Source: Botryococcus braunii
Taxonomy: Eukaryota; Chlorophyta; Trebouxiophyceae
Length of the DNA: 64,000 nucleotides
Reading direction: 5' to 3'
Assembly: GCA_002005505.1 (NCBI GenBank)
Contig: MVGU01001314.1
Coordinates: 52,501-116,500, forward strand
This document shows, one piece after another, positions 1 through 11,163 of this stretch; the first letter of the stretch is position 1; each line of letters starts with the position of its first letter. Both the position numbers and the translations under genes were made by a program. Under the pieces are notes generated by a model, which saw only the letters and a program-made list of their open reading frames with translations, ran no database searches and was not told the origin of the DNA.

Positions 1-2280
1 CCCAGAATGCCCTGCAATTCCGTGCCAAAGACATGCTTAAAAAAGGTGTGCTCCGCTCCAACGTGCAATGCAAAAACAGCTCTGAGGGAATAGACTGCAT
101 GGTACTTGCAAGATGTGGTCTTTTGTTTGGAAACCACTTTAAATACTTGCTTTTCAAGTTGGGTACGCCAGCTCCACTTTAAATACTCGTTTTTCTAGAA
201 GGGGAGGCAGTTCTTTCGTTAAGCTGCAGCAATTAAAGCTGGACATTTGAGATGTCCTGCTCATGCTATTTATGGCTATATTGTTCCTACTTGCCATTCT
301 AATGCTTTCTGAGACATTGACCTGATCAGCAGAAGCCTGACAGTACTAAGATGTTGAAAGTCATAACGCATTAAAGAGCAAACATGGAAACATGAAAAGA
401 TGCGCGCTTGAGCTGGGTGGCAAGGCATAGGTGATACGAAGAAAAGGACAGTCGACATACAACAGAGACTTGTCAACTATGCTGCAGGGAATGTCGTAAT
501 AGGCCCGGGATCCCCTGCACCCCAAGAATGCCCTGAATTTCAGTACATTTAGGGACCTAAAAATACTGAAATTCAGAGCATCTCCTGTAGCTTTGAAAAA
601 TGTTGCCAAACCTACCTGGGTGCCCTTGGGACTCTGCACATTTATAATGTGTGGCATTCATTTGTTGGCCGTTAAGGTTCAATTTGCAAAATGTAAGCTA
701 AACCCCTGCATAGTCAGCCAGAATCAACAGCAGTTCCCTTATCCAGATGATTTCCTGCTCAGGCACATTATAGCTTTTGGTTGCAAGACAAGTGGCAAGA
801 CCATAGCTATACAAGAAATTACTTTTAAGTGTGTTTTGCCCTCTTGTACTAAAATTAATCCTATCATGCTAGATAGAATTAATGTTGCTTAAATGTATTT
901 AATGCAATATTAAATAGGATTAACCTTGCTTAAATATATTTAATATTGCTTTATTATATAATATTGTTTTCAGGCAATATCCAGGAGAACCCAGGCCTAG
1001 GCTTAAATTTAAGCCTTTAAACGCCTAGGCTTTAGTTTACCTCGCCTGTCAAAATACATATGCATATGGGACATTTCAACACAGTAACTATACTGGGTTT
1101 TCCTGAATACACATGTGCTCTGAATAAAACCTATAAACCTATAAAACCTATAAACGCCTAGGCTTAAGTTTAAGCCTCGCGTTGCAAGGGCATTTGCAAG
1201 CGTGTCTGGAGCTGGAAGGCAATGCAAGACATGAAGTTCGCTGTCATGCACGACACAAAACTTGTTTTTGTTGAAATAACGACTTAAATATCATTTTGAC
1301 CTTTAACCCACTTTAACATGCCTCCGTGCACCCGTGCATACGTTTGGAAACTCGGTACCGACTGCAAAAAGAACTTGACGCCACCTTGACAGTGACCGCG
1401 GACCAAATCACAATTGAATTGGAATGCGCGAGTTAGGAAACTGGAAAACATGTGTTGGGCATTTCTTGGAGGAATTCCAATCTCGGGCCCCTATATGAGT
1501 GCGCCGGAGATTCCTGCAAATAGATCGGGTGTCGTTGGCCGTCCACCTAACCGAAGGTATGCCCTCAGAATCTCAAAACTATGGCTTGAATTTCATAACT
1601 GCTGGGCAATTCGTGACAGTCCAGCTGAACGCAACGGTCCTTCTTGGGCCGACACTTGATCCGCCTTAGACGGCAAAATTTGATGAAATCCCCGCATACA
1701 AGATAGGCGACAGGAAAAGAGCAGGCATTGCTCTGCCTGCTCCTTACCTTTAGAGACTCATGAGTAAGAACCCGTCCTGTCTCCGACGCACATCATACTT
1801 CTCGATCCTGCAATCGGTGACATACATTGAAAGGTGATTTGGGAATCAGTGTAAGGTTCTCAAACTAAAGAAGTTCGGGAAACAACGAGAGGGCACAAGA
1901 ATTTCCGAGAAGGTTTTCCGAACCGGTTGCAATTGCAGTGTTTATGAGGAGCGATGGGTATGAATAGCATAGAAGTAGCAGCAGTTGAACCAGTAATTTG
2001 TAGCTTATAATTTCTGCCATTGTAAACGATTACGATGAGATGAAGTCTTAAACTTCTGTAGTTTGACGACATATCATGTATCGTGATGGTTGGGGCAGAT
2101 TAGAGTTGGTGACTATCGGCTAGCTAGAATCTTGGTCCAGGGTTCCATGGAACCGCTTCCAAGATCAGCGAAGGTGCTAGGCATTCTACTAATGCTACTA
2201 ATTCGTCCGCATCTCCCACCTCATCGCATCCAAACGAAATGATTGCCGACTTTGTAAACTGCTGCCCAACCTAGTCCAAA
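1..2280. other. No recognisable gene
   Basis: No frame shows a convincing domain. The longest frames, such as the one at 593-892, have no recognised motif and unremarkable composition. The stretch 893-965 is very AT-rich, with repeats of a TAAATnTATTTAAT type. I see nothing that can be assigned as a gene or mobile element. Confidence 0.6.
999..1180. repeat. Paired palindromes with CTATAAA repeats
   Basis: A perfect 18-bp palindrome (AGGCTTAAATTTAAGCCT) lies at 999-1016. A near copy with one changed centre base lies around 1160-1178. Both sit next to the word CGCCTAGGCTT. Between them are three or four copies of CCTATAAA. These could be footprints of a small inverted-repeat element; the function is unknown. 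Confidence 0.5.
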
Positions 2281-2281
2281 T

Positions 2282-2536
2282 TCTTCTTCTTCTTCTTCTT
2301 CCAACCACGGCCTGAACTCGTTCCATCGTGGTCGACATAATTTGCTACGAAGGTTTTGCGCAGGTATTGATCTTCACGGTTGATTCCTGTCGTCTCCCAA
2401 CTTAGTCAAAGGTTGAGAACTTACAGCATTGACACTTGCAAAAGAGAAAAATTGTGGTGCTGGTTGTCGCAAACCACGGTTGAGGTTGTCGAGCTCGCTA
2501 GCGGGGGCTAACCGGCGCCGCGAGGCATTATTCAGA

Positions 2537-2573
<37 letters not shown>

Positions 2574-2641
2574 CTGCTGCTGCTGCTCCTGCTGCTTCTA
2601 CTAGTGCTACTACTACTACTACTACTACTGCATGCTGCTGC
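2282..2641. repeat. Trinucleotide microsatellites (TTC, CTA/CTG)
   Basis: A short (TTC)n run lies near 2282-2302. A compound (CTA)n/(CTG)n tract at about 2539-2641 is near-perfect over roughly 100 bp. Apparent proteins of poly-Thr, poly-Ala or poly-Leu across it are artefacts of the repeat. Confidence 0.85.
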
Positions 2642-2724
2642 AACTTCATCCACCCTTGCTGAAGGCTGCCAACGCACTGATGTCTGCGTGGTGCGTGGTT
2701 CCAGGACTTCCAGAGGTCTTCTTC

Positions 2725-2880
2725 AGCCACCTTGTCTTTTCCTGTTCGGCCCTTCAGCCGATCCGGGACCGTTACCCCCACCCCCCTTTCGGTCGTTACG
2801 TCAGTTCGTCTGGCAAGATGACCTTCAGTTGTGGTTAACTTCATTTATGACTGTTTTCAGTTTCGGCCTTAGGTTTGTGT
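2725..2880 (+). pseudogene. LINE 3' end remnant
   Basis: The plus strand here encodes a run resembling the C-terminal zinc-knuckle region of the complete LINE just downstream: it has the same F-S-C / RDRYPH arrangement followed by an SLRQF-W-DL segment in a neighbouring frame. It is out of frame with itself and lacks everything upstream, so it is a 5'-truncated, decayed copy of a related LINE lying head-to-tail before the full one. Confidence 0.6.
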
Positions 2881-2931
2881 CTTGCCCCTTTGCTGGCCCT
2901 TGCTCACTCCTGGGCCCTTGCTCACTCCTGA

Positions 2932-3930
2932 ATGATAGCATTGGTATCTGCACGTAGCTTCTGCGACTTGCGAGTCTTTGACAAAGCCATGAATATCTTG
3001 TCTACTTTCATTAATTCTGGCGAGAAACGCCCACGTTCCGAAAGTCCGACTCCCGATGATCCCCTTGAGACCACCGTCCTCACTGCCTTGCAGAAGTTTT
3101 TGCCATCTCTTGTTGCGCAAATGAGCGAGAAAGTTGTGGATACTTTGAAGGCCACCATTGAGGTGACCGTAGCGGCTGCAGTGGAGCCGCTCAAAACCGA
3201 GATCGGACAATTGGCCAGCAGGGTAGGCACTATCGAGGAGCAGTTCACATTTTTGGGCTCCAATATTGATTCCATTCTTGATGCAAAGGTTGACAGCAAG
3301 GTCGCGACTCGCGTGGGTACTGTTGATGAGACAGTGAGGGCCACCTATGAGGCCATCGACAACAACGTGAATCACTGCCTCCTCTCCATTGAAACTCTGG
3401 AGAGAAAATTCCGCTCTCCACATGCAATCCTTTTCGGGGTTGCGGAGAGTTTGGGGGAGAAGCATCTTGCTGAAGTTAAGACCCTACTTGGCGCTCCTTC
3501 GATCTACGAAACTATTCGTCTGGGGAAGCATTCCCCCACTGCTCCACGCCCTCGCCCTGTGCTCATAAAATTTACTTCCGTTGCAGCAAAGCACGCGGCT
3601 TATAAAAAAGCCAAGGACCTCCGTCGCCAGTTCAACGTCACCATGGATGATGACCTTACCCCACACCAGAAGACCGCGCGTATGCGTCGCCAACCCGAAG
3701 TCCACACACTGCGGGGGGAGGGCTGGATCACTTTTTGGCGAGGAGACCAATTGTTCAAAGTAAAGGCGGGGGGAGCTCCTCTCAAGGTGCCAGTGGGTGC
3801 TCCTGCTGCTCCTGCTCATGCTGCTCCTACTGCTCCTACTGCCGCTCCTGCTCCCACCTCCTCCCCAGCTGCGGGCCTGACCCCCTCTACCTCCTCTGGG
3901 GCTGCGGGTCCATCTCCTATGTGTGCTTAG
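2932..3930 (+). CDS. LINE ORF1 protein (RNA-binding, coiled coil)
   Basis: The frame starts at 2932. The second Met, at 2989 (MNILSTFINSGEKRPRSE), is an equally good start. The first third is rich in heptad-like hydrophobics and charged residues, consistent with a coiled coil. The middle (HAILFGVAES, then RPRPVLIKFTS with a following basic segment and DDLTPHQK) is the pattern of the RRM-like and C-terminal domains of L1-type ORF1 proteins. The C terminus is Ala/Pro/Thr/Ser-rich and low complexity. Such proteins bind the element RNA as trimers or multimers in the RNP. It ends at a TAG (3928-3930) and the same frame then continues directly into ORF2. Confidence 0.75.
   Translation: MIALVSARSFCDLRVFDKAMNILSTFINSGEKRPRSESPTPDDPLETTVLTALQKFLPSLVAQMSEKVVDTLKATIEVTVAAAVEPLKTEIGQLASRVGTIEEQFTFLGSNIDSILDAKVDSKVATRVGTVDETVRATYEAIDNNVNHCLLSIETLERKFRSPHAILFGVAESLGEKHLAEVKTLLGAPSIYETIRLGKHSPTAPRPRPVLIKFTSVAAKHAAYKKAKDLRRQFNVTMDDDLTPHQKTARMRRQPEVHTLRGEGWITFWRGDQLFKVKAGGAPLKVPVGAPAAPAHAAPTAPTAAPAPTSSPAAGLTPSTSSGAAGPSPMCA
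3928..3930 (+). other. In-frame TAG between LINE ORF1 and ORF2
   Basis: The codons before and after are in one frame, and the following context is GGA. Removing this single stop would fuse ORF1 and ORF2 into one polyprotein. TAG followed by G is a context that some retroviral gag-pol readthrough sites share, but no pseudoknot was demonstrated here. Confidence 0.7.
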
Positions 3931-6900
3931 GGATCTGTTGGCCAAGTCCCTCTCTCTATTCTTACTTGGAATGTCCGTGGATTATCCGAGTCTAAATATG
4001 AGCTCCATGACTATGATCGTTTCTTTCCTGCGTTCGATGTAGTACTGTTGCAAGAGACACAACAGAAATACATTGACCCCAACCTTTTCAGGGGCTATCA
4101 GCTTTTTTTTTCTCCACCTGAGGTTTCTCATGAAAAAAAAGGCTATGGTTTGCTTATTGCAGTTAAGGTTAGTTCCTTATATAGTGCTCAGCTGTGGGCA
4201 CACACGTCCTCCTCACTCTGGGTATCTTTACGGTTCATGCATGGCACCCATCCCCCCGTCTACTTGGGCAATGTCTATATCCCCCCCTCTGGGTCTCCGT
4301 TACTTCAGCCTGTCCCTCTCGCCGCTCGTTACAATGAGCTCTATGGTGTTTTGTCATCCCTGGACGGTTGTGTCTTTGTGGGGGGTGACTTCAATGGACA
4401 CATTGCATCTGTTTCCACATCTTCTTCGGCCGATTTAGGCCGCTTCTGTGGTCAAGATACTAGTGGCCGCCAACTTGTCAAATTGGCTGATCAGACTGCG
4501 TTAGTTATTTGTACTGGCTGTGTCTCGGGTGACTTGCATGCTCCTCCCACCTATAGGGCCACCGCCCGTACCTCTGCGACTAGGCCAGACCATATTTTGG
4601 TTTCCTCGTCTCTCCATGCCTGCATCCAGTCTGTTACGGTCGCCACTGAGTTGAAGGGTTCTGACCATTATAGTATCACCACCTCCTTTGCCTTACCCAT
4701 GCGTTGTGCTGCTATTTCTGACAGTTCGCATTTTGGGTTGCCCCTGCGACAAGTCCATTGGAAAGGGGGTTGTCGTGTATGTTATGTGCGTCACTTGGAG
4801 CTTGCTGCTCCCGCCTTGGGTCGTTGTGCTGACTTAGCGTTGGCTGGGCATGTGGAGCAAGCGCTACATACCTTATCCGGGGTTTTAGGCGATGCTGCTC
4901 ACGCTGCAGACATGCGGCTGCATACTGTTCGGTTAGGTTCTCAGGCTAGGACTCGCCCCCATCAGCCGTTTTATGACCAGGAATGTGTTAGACTCAAGCG
5001 GGACTGGCGGCGGGCTGGTCGCCTCCACGGGTTTTCTGCCCCCTTGGTACGTGGACTCGAGCGGCACTACCACTCTTATGTGCGATCCCGTAAACGGGCG
5101 TGGCTCATGTCCCAGTTAGAAGAGTGTGTTGCTCTCTTTCATACCTGCCCTCGTCAGTTTTGGCGGACCTTCCGTGGCCATCCCCCTTCTTTGCCCTTGC
5201 CCTTACATGACCATGAGGTTTGGAACACTTTCATGTCTGAGTTCACTCGGGGGGATATTGACACCCCGGACGAACCCCTTATGCCCTTGTCGGAAGTGGC
5301 ATATCCGACCACCCTCGTACCCGACGTATCGCTTAACCAACCCTTCACCTTACAGGAAATGGAGGATGCTCTTAGTGCCTTGCACACAGGGAGGAGTGTT
5401 GGGTTTCAGGGTTTTCCCTCTGAATTTCTTCGATTTGCCCAACGCCCCCCGGACCCCCAAACTGGCCGACAGGACCCCCATATCCTGGCACTGATTCTGT
5501 TAACCATTGTCAATGCTATGTTTCAGGCGGGGACAATTCCACCTCATTTCAATGTGTCCCGGGTGGTCCCCGTGTTCAAACCAGGGGCAAAGGACGCTCT
5601 GGATCCGGCGAATTACCGCCCTCTTGCTGTCCCTGAACCCTTCATGCGGCTGTACGCCACCCTGTTGAACACTAGGCTTATTCGGCACGTGGAATCCAAG
5701 GGGTTGCGCTGTCAGGCCCAAACGGGGTTCCGCCCGGGCTTCTCCACATTGCATCAGCTTTTTGCGATCCAACACTTCATTGACCTTGCTACCAAAGATC
5801 ACCCCTTATTCTTATGCTCTTTAGATTTAAGTAAAGCCTATGATCGGGTTCCTCGCCCCCTTCTTTGGGAGGCCTTAACTCGGGTGGGGGTACCGGACCA
5901 ATTCTTGGCTGCTGTTAAATCTTTATATGAAGATGCCCAAGTCACTTTATGTGTAGGGGGCACCTCTGGGGAGCTCCTGAAGCCTCAGGTCGGTATCCTC
6001 CAAGGGTCCCCTATAAGTCCTACTCTGTTTGGTCTTTATTCGGATGGTCTGATTCGTTATATTGAAGCTCGGTGTCCGGGTGTGGGACCCGCCACCCGGG
6101 ATGGTCGTTGTGTCCCTATTCAAGGTTATGCTGATGACTATACACTCCAGGCCAAGTCCCTGGAGGAGTTGCAGGCTCACCTTCTCCCCGCTGCTTCAGA
6201 GTGGTGCCAGTCCGCACGTATGCGGGTGCGTGTTCCTAAGTGCCATGCCATGGTCTTCCCCCCCTCGAAGGACGCCCCCCCTCCCGTGCTGTATGAGGGT
6301 CAACCCCTGCCTCAGGTGACCCAGGCTCGTCATTTAGGTGTCATGCTTTCTACGGCTTCAGGCATTGGGGCCACCTTTGGCCATTTACGTGGTAAGATGT
6401 GGGGGGCCTGGTCTACTATTAGCACGCGTTATGGTAACCTCAAATGTGCCACCTCGATCGGTATTCTCTTGCGTCTCTTCTTAGCATGTGTGGTGCCTGC
6501 CTGCTCATATGGGTGTGAGGTTTGGGGTCTACGGGTGTTTTCCCCATCTTCCACTCGGCCCTCCGCTAAGGATTTAGAAAAGGATTTTCTTACTATGTTA
6601 CGGATGATCCTTGGGGTTCGTCAAACGGTCCGCACCGATGTGCTCCTTGCTGAGGTTGGCGTTTGGCCCCTTCATCATATCTGGTTCAAGCGTGTGGTCA
6701 TCTTTTGGAACTCTCTGGTGGATCTCCCACCCGACCACTTGTATGCACGTATTCATAGGGACTCATGCTACTATGGCGTAACGCCTCGTTCCCCGTCCTG
6801 GGCGGGTTCTTTTATCGCTGCCCTTCGCCGCTTAGGTTACCCTTATGCGGCTGATTGTCAGCGCCCGCAGCCCGTTGATATGGATACCTTTTTAGCTCTC

Positions 6901-7356
6901 ATTAGGCAGGCCAATACCCTCCCTGTGGCCTCTCTCCATGTCTCCCCTCGGTTAGCCCCTGCTGATCCCCAGCTATGTACTTATGTGCGGTGGTTTGCGC
7001 GCCCCACTAAGGCTCAGCGCTCCCGCCTCCTTTATCTGTCTCTTGATGTTGCCAAGGTCCGGCTCTTTCTCAGGTTTCGTCTTGGTGTTCATGGCCTCCC
7101 CATTGACATGGGCCGCAGACAACGTCTTCCGCGCCTTCAGCGCCTGTGTGATATGTGTGGCTCCTCTGTGGGTGATGAACACCACTTTGTCTTTCACTGT
7201 CCCGCTCTTACTGCGGTGCGGGACCGTTATCCCCACTTGTTTGTGGGTCCTTCTAGATCTCTTCGGCAGTTCATTTGGCACGCTGACTTGCATGCGGTCG
7301 TCTCCTTTATCTCGGATGCATTCCAGGCTCGTGCTGATTTACGCCGGCTACGGTGA
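3931..7356 (+). CDS. LINE ORF2: endonuclease-reverse transcriptase
   Basis: The open frame of 1141 codons follows directly after the ORF1 stop. Endonuclease motifs: WNVRG (about residue 13), QET (41), GGDFNGH (151), RPDHIL and SDH (244). These are the Asn, Glu, Asp/Asn and His residues of AP-type nucleases. RT motifs: [37 protein letters not shown] and the catalytic YADD at about 734. A CCHC-type knuckle (C-D-M-C, then H-H and H-C) starts near 1072. No in-frame ATG occurs before the nuclease Glu motif. The first Met is near 4237, inside the nuclease, so translation must come from readthrough, reinitiation at a non-AUG codon, or a similar route. No frameshift was seen. It ends in TGA. Confidence 0.9.
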   Translation, partial: GSVGQVPLSILTWNVRGLSESKYELHDYDRFFPAFDVVLLQETQQKYIDPNLFRGYQLFFSPPEVSHEKKGYGLLIAVKVSSLYSAQLWAHTSSSLWVSLRFMHGTHPPVYLGNVYIPPSGSPLLQPVPLAARYNELYGVLSSLDGCVFVGGDFNGHIASVSTSSSADLGRFCGQDTSGRQLVKLADQTALVICTGCVSGDLHAPPTYRATARTSATRPDHILVSSSLHACIQSVTVATELKGSDHYSITTSFALPMRCAAISDSSHFGLPLRQVHWKGGCRVCYVRHLELAAPALGRCADLALAGHVEQALHTLSGVLGDAAHAADMRLHTVRLGSQARTRPHQPFYDQECVRLKRDWRRAGRLHGFSAPLVRGLERHYHSYVRSRKRAWLMSQLEECVALFHTCPRQFWRTFRGHPPSLPLPLHDHEVWNTFMSEFTRGDIDTPDEPLMPLSEVAYPTTLVPDVSLNQPFTLQEMEDALSALHTGRSVGFQGFPSEFLRFAQRPPDPQTGRQDPHILALILLTIVNAMFQAGTIPPHFNVSRVVPVFKPGAKDALDPANYRPLAVPEPFMRLYATLLNTRLIRHVESKGLRCQAQTGFRPGFSTLHQLFAIQHFIDLATKDHPLFLCSLDLSKAYDRVPRPLLWEALTRVGVPDQFLAAVKSLYEDAQVTLCVGGTSGELLKPQVGILQGSPISPTLFGLYSDGLIRYIEARCPGVGPATRDGRCVPIQGYADDYTLQAKSLEELQAHLLPAASEWCQSARMRVRVPKCHAMVFPPSKDAPPPVLYEGQPLPQVTQARHLGVMLSTASGIGATFGHLRGKMWGAWSTISTRYGNLKCATSIGILLRLFLACVVPACSYGCEVWGLRVFSPSSTRPSAKDLEKDFLTMLRMILGVRQTVRTDVLLAEVGVWPLHHIWFKRVVIFWNSLVDLPPDHLYARIHRDSCYYGVTPRSPSWAGSFIAALRRLGYPYAADCQRPQPVDMDTFLALIRQANTLPVASLHVSPRLAPADPQLCTYVRWFARPTKAQRSRLLYLSLDVAKVRLFLRFRLGVHGLPIDMGRRQRLPRLQRLCDMCGSSVGDEHHFVFHCPALTAVRDRYPHLFVGPSRSLRQFIWHADLHAVVSFISDAFQARADLRRLR

Positions 7357-7723
7357 CTTGGCCGCAGCCACGTCTGTGGCTGCCCCCCCCCCCTATCCCC
7401 CCTTCCTTCCCCTTTTCGTTTGCTCAGTTATGCTTTCGCTCTTCGCTTGGCCACTTCTTGTGGTCAGTTCTTCCTAGTTTTGGCTTGTGTGTGTGTTGTG
7501 GACATCTCATCATGCCCTCGTGGCTGGACAGATGTAACTTCTTCTTCTTTTACAAGAGTGGAGTAAAAAAGACCAGCCCAATGTTCAGGGACCCAAACCC
7601 CCAATGTGTCAAGCTATGAGTCACACCCGGCGAGCGGCCAGCTGGCGACCCACAGCCGCCGCAATGATGAAACTGACCCGACGAATGACAAAATATCCCT
7701 CCACATCTTCTTGAGCAATGATG

Positions 7724-7812
7724 GCTTCTTCTTCTTCTTCTTCCTGGGCTGTGTCCTGGGGCTTTCCTGCCCCTTCCTTTGTGTCCTGGGGCTTTCCTGC
7801 CCCTTCCTTTGT
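7724..7812. repeat. (TTC)n and a 31-bp tandem duplication
   Basis: A (TTC)n run at about 7726-7745 is followed by two head-to-tail copies of a unit that begins GTGTCCTGGGGCTTTCC, spanning about 7750-7812. No coding significance is visible. Confidence 0.7.
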
Positions 7813-7844
7813 GCTCCTGGCTCCCCACTCGGTACTTTGGGTTT

Positions 7845-7970
7845 GTGTTTGGCCTTGATTCTTAGGGTTTGTGTTTGGTTTCTCTCGGTGTCTTGCTGCT
7901 TCTGTGTTTGGTTTTTCCATCTCATCAGCCCTTTGGGCTGGGTTGATGTAATTTCTTCCTTCCTTCCTTC
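7845..7970 (+). mobile_element. LINE 3' UTR fragment
   Basis: The segment ends with CATCTCATCA, a GCCC/GGGC hairpin, then GATGTAATTTCTTCC and (TTCC)n. This parallels the CATCTCATCA, GCCC hairpin and GATGTAACTTCTTC terminus of the complete LINE at 7500-7550. It is a very short 5'-truncated copy of a related LINE, lying upstream of the bZIP exons and possibly inside an intron of that gene. Confidence 0.6.
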
Positions 7971-8177
7971 AGCCTCGGCACACATTGACAGGCATGCGCT
8001 TGTACCGCAAGGGACATTTCCGCTGCCTGCCTGGGCCACCAGCAACGTCTCCCAGCGAGGGTACCCCGGCGGGGTAACCCCGCCTCAGCCTTGCAGCCAG
8101 GGAAATTGGCCTCTCCTCGAGGCTCTTCCTTCATTGGAGGGGGCACGAGCCCCGACCTGGCAGATCTGTGTCTCTAG

Positions 8178-8821
8178 AGTCTGTGTCTACCCCCCGCAAG
8201 CCCGTCCTCTCCACTTGCCAGAGGCGGCCTCCCCTGGGTCGCACTCTTTCAGCCAAGGCAGACTTTGATCGGAACTGCATTTCCTCTCCATTTGCAAGCG
8301 TACCACAGTCCACATTCTCCATCGAGGAACTGACCTTCCTGGAAGGCTTCGACTTTGGGGCTCAACTGTTCCAAGATCCGCCCCCTCAGGTCACCGCCCC
8401 ATCCCTGCCAGACTTGGGGTCCCCGCTTTCAAGTCTCACGGAACTTGAGGGCGGTATCCACACACTCGAGCTGCTGAGTGGATCAGGCCGCCAACGGTCC
8501 CTCCCCATTTCCGGCCTGCCCTCAGCTGTCAAATCAGGCTCTGGCACTCCGCGCGGCGCTCCGTCAACGCATGACGACTTGGTTCACAGTGCTGGCATGT
8601 CTTGGGAGGATCCTGAACAGAAGGACAGCAAGGAGGCGAGCACTGGCTCTGACCCTGGTGTCTGCAAATGCGAAAAGAAGTGCGCCCTTCTGACTAGCGC
8701 TGGACACCTTTTGTTTCCAGGCACTAGGGCTGTTGGCTCTCTATCTGCACACGCACACGCACATGCACTCGCACACGCACACGCACGCACGCACACACAC
8801 ACACTCACACACACACACACA

Positions 8822-8860
<39 letters not shown>

Positions 8861-8911
8861 GCACGCACGCACGCACGCACGCACCTACCCACGCACGCAC
8901 ACACGCGCGCG

Positions 8912-8986
<75 letters not shown>

Positions 8987-10030
8987 ACACACACACAAAC
9001 ACCAGCAGGGAAGATCGGGGACGACAGAGAAAGTCTTCAAAGCGGTGGTCCGTGAGAAAGAGTCTACCGCTCACACTGCCGGCCGCTGGTGCTCCAAGCT
9101 TGGACTTCACTGTCCGTGCCCGTTTCCCACTGTGGGCATTTTATCTGCTCTCGTGTGCATGTGTCAAACATTTACCTGGAAAGATGTGCGAGCATCCCTT
9201 TGTAGCATTAAAACTCTTACACCTAAAATTAATCAGAAGACCCGGCGGCAGAAGACGATGGTTGTTGTCTTCAAAAGACAGCCCCCCCCCCCCCCCCCAG
9301 GACTCATAGCCAGACCCTTGCACTAGCAGATGATGGATTACAGGCTCCAAGGTTTCAGCTCACATTGTTTATTGGACTGTTGCGAACCCTCCTTACTACC
9401 CATAGGGGCACAGATTGACGATTTTTGTACTGTCTGGCAACAGGAGGATCAGCAACAGAGAGAATGCTCGCAGATTGCGCTTATTCAGGCAGCACCAGCT
9501 CGCTAGCCTGCAAAAGCAAGTACATATTCCGGAAAGGCGGATACCACGACAGGATACCATAGGGATCAGACACCATGCAATTTCAAGGCTGCACAGAGGC
9601 TTGGGGAATGAGATAGTTGACAAATGCAGTCTTTTCTTCTTGTATCTATGGAAAAGGCTACTCTGTTCCCTTCCGTTGATGTTGAGTGCTCCTTGAAGTC
9701 CACATTCCTGGCTGCGCTTCATCTGTACTCCATGAAAGATTATGACATCTATTATCATAATAGAGAAGAACCAATGTCGTACCCTGCTGAGCACATTGAA
9801 GACTTAGGTCCCGCAAGGTCGTTCACGATCAAGGAGAGCTAAAATTCGTTTACTCTGGATTCGCATGCCTTGAAATTGCTGTGAATGGGACGTTCCTGGA
9901 TTTGTAAGTGGGGCTGGGAGAGGGTCAGGTGACAGGTTTGGCGGAAGCAAACAAGCAGCTCTCAGAGCAAAATGCACGTCTGGGTGGGATGCTTCGGCGT
10001 ACAGTTCTGTCTCTTGTTAAAAAGTGTTAG
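8178..10030 (+). CDS. bZIP transcription factor gene, three exons recognised, 5' end not found
   Basis: Exon a (about 8178-8679, start uncertain) is Ser/Pro-rich and ends in basic residues. Exon b (9444-9519) and exon c (9929-10030, TAG stop) complete the domain. Joining 8679 to 9444 (phase 2) and 9519 to 9929 (phase 0) gives [15 protein letters not shown] followed by a zipper with Leu at four successive heptad positions. The spacing N-x7-R-x9-L is canonical, and an Asn sits at the second-heptad a position, which favours dimers. Splice signals are GT/AG: GTGCGC...CAACAG and GTACAT...GGTCAG. bZIPs bind ACGT-type DNA as dimers in the nucleus. No ATG lies in frame downstream of the last upstream stop, so an earlier exon probably exists. 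Intron 1 holds the (AC)n tract. A further exon after 10030 cannot be excluded. Confidence 0.75.
8744..8998. repeat. (AC)n/(ACGC)n microsatellite
   Basis: About 255 bp of CA repeats with interspersed CACGC and a CGCGCG core lie inside predicted intron 1 of the bZIP gene. Long His/Thr or Val/Cys frames through it are not genes. Alternating purine-pyrimidine tracts of this length can adopt Z-DNA. Confidence 0.95.
9282..9298. repeat. Poly-C tract
   Basis: Seventeen consecutive C residues lie in predicted intron 1 of the bZIP gene. The exact length is likely to be unreliable or polymorphic. Confidence 0.9.
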
Positions 10031-10117
10031 AACGGCCCCAAACTATTTTTCAGCTGTTTGACAGAAGACCATCTTTTCGAGCTGCAAAGCTAGCAAGCAT
10101 TGAGGAAACACACATGT

Positions 10118-10178
10118 GTGTACACACAGACACACACACACACCCACACCCACACACACACACACATACACATACACA

Positions 10179-10253
<75 letters not shown>

Positions 10254-10290
10254 ACTCACACACGCGCGCGCGTGCACGTGCACGCGTGTT
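10118..10290. repeat. (AC)n microsatellite
   Basis: About 170 bp of CA repeats with a CGCGCG segment at the 3' end begin some 90 bp after the bZIP stop codon, so they probably lie in its 3' UTR or just beyond. Confidence 0.95.
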
Positions 10291-10378
10291 GCTTTCACAT
10301 CAAAAAATATGAGCAACGCATGTTTCCTGTCCACCGAGGCTGTTTCTAACTTCTTTACGAAATCCTTGCAAGAAGCCA

Positions 10379-10792
10379 TTGTATGATATGTACATTCCCA
10401 GAGTTGAACTGCATGATAGTGCTTTACGGACTCCAGGAGCCCAAATGCGTTTTCTAAATCGTCGTGTGCTTGATGACTATGTGCAATGGGGCAAAACTCT
10501 GATAAACGAGAAGACCAGGCTTTCAGTCCGGGACAAGACTTTGGGAGGTGGCAGACACCCGAGCACTAGCTTTTGTGACCCCCACAACAGCTTGCGGCTT
10601 ACAAGGCAGGGCTCCCTCCAGAGAGGGGAGACAGCAAGGGGGGCGAGTGATGAGAAGGCTGGCAGTTTCCTTGCACTTGCTCAAGCGTTATTCTGCGACC
10701 TGGATATTGACTCCAACCTCATGTCTGAAAACATCAGTGTCCAGGCATCTCGCCCTTCCTCGATGTCTTGTCGCATCTTTCCTGGCAAAACA
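10379..10792 (+). other. Unassigned open frame after the bZIP gene
   Basis: A plus-strand open frame runs to about 10798 and is ended by LTR sequence that begins at 10793. It shows no recognised domain. Its second half is mildly acidic (FCDLDIDSNL). It could be 3' UTR, an additional bZIP exon, or chance. Confidence 0.2.
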
Positions 10793-11163
10793 TGTTGAGT
10801 TCTGAACATTATTATTGAATGCCTTGTGCTTTAAGTGATCTTCATGTGTACAGTATTAGGATATGGGTCCATTGAGAACACAAGGTACCTTGAGACACGG
10901 TAGATTGTGGACGTTCTCGAATTCGAACATAAGGTACAATCTGATCTAGACTCCACGTTTGTCGGCTGAACTCTTCAGGCTGCCCCACCGGTGTGAATGC
11001 CAACTGGTTGTGAAAGATGCTGGGCATTTCCAGATGCTAGTCTTGTCTAACAGTTGTGTATGATACTCAGCAAACAGTCGGACGGACTGCAGCTGGAGTG
11101 ACGTTGTCCGCTGACGACTTGTCTGCTCTTTACAGGTGATGCCGAATGCCCATAACCTAACAT
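10793..11163 (+). mobile_element. Copia family A-related LTR with a single module
   Basis: The sequence is clearly similar to the LTR of copia A (21579-22266): it begins TGTTGAGTTCTGAAC and ends in CCCATAACCTAACA. At 371 bp it is far shorter than 688 bp because it has only one copy of the module that A has twice. It is followed at 11164 by a mutated primer binding site (TGTTATGGGCTCAC). No matching 3' LTR is present, so this is the 5' end of a truncated element. Confidence 0.8.

Larger units (their letters stand above)
2890..7560 (+). mobile_element. Non-LTR retrotransposon (LINE), near full length
   Basis: This element has an ORF1 with a probable coiled coil, an ORF2 with AP-like endonuclease, reverse transcriptase and a C-terminal zinc knuckle, and a roughly 200-bp 3' UTR. 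The 3' UTR ends in a small GC hairpin followed by GATGTAACTTCTTC. A related terminus (GATGTAATTTCTTCC) ends another fragment near 7965, so this is the family's 3' end signature. The 5' end is uncertain. A duplicated CCCTTGCTCACTCCTG immediately precedes ORF1 (about 2897-2930). No target-site duplication was identified. The clade (L1-like or CR1/Jockey-like) cannot be fixed by eye. Confidence 0.85.

Noticed and set aside
593..892. Possible 99-residue gene
   Set aside because: No domain, no context, composition typical of chance frames in AT-rich DNA.
8733..9326. Long His/Thr-rich and Val/Cys-rich frames
   Set aside because: They are translations of the (AC)n microsatellite in several frames; no composition expected of a gene remains outside it.
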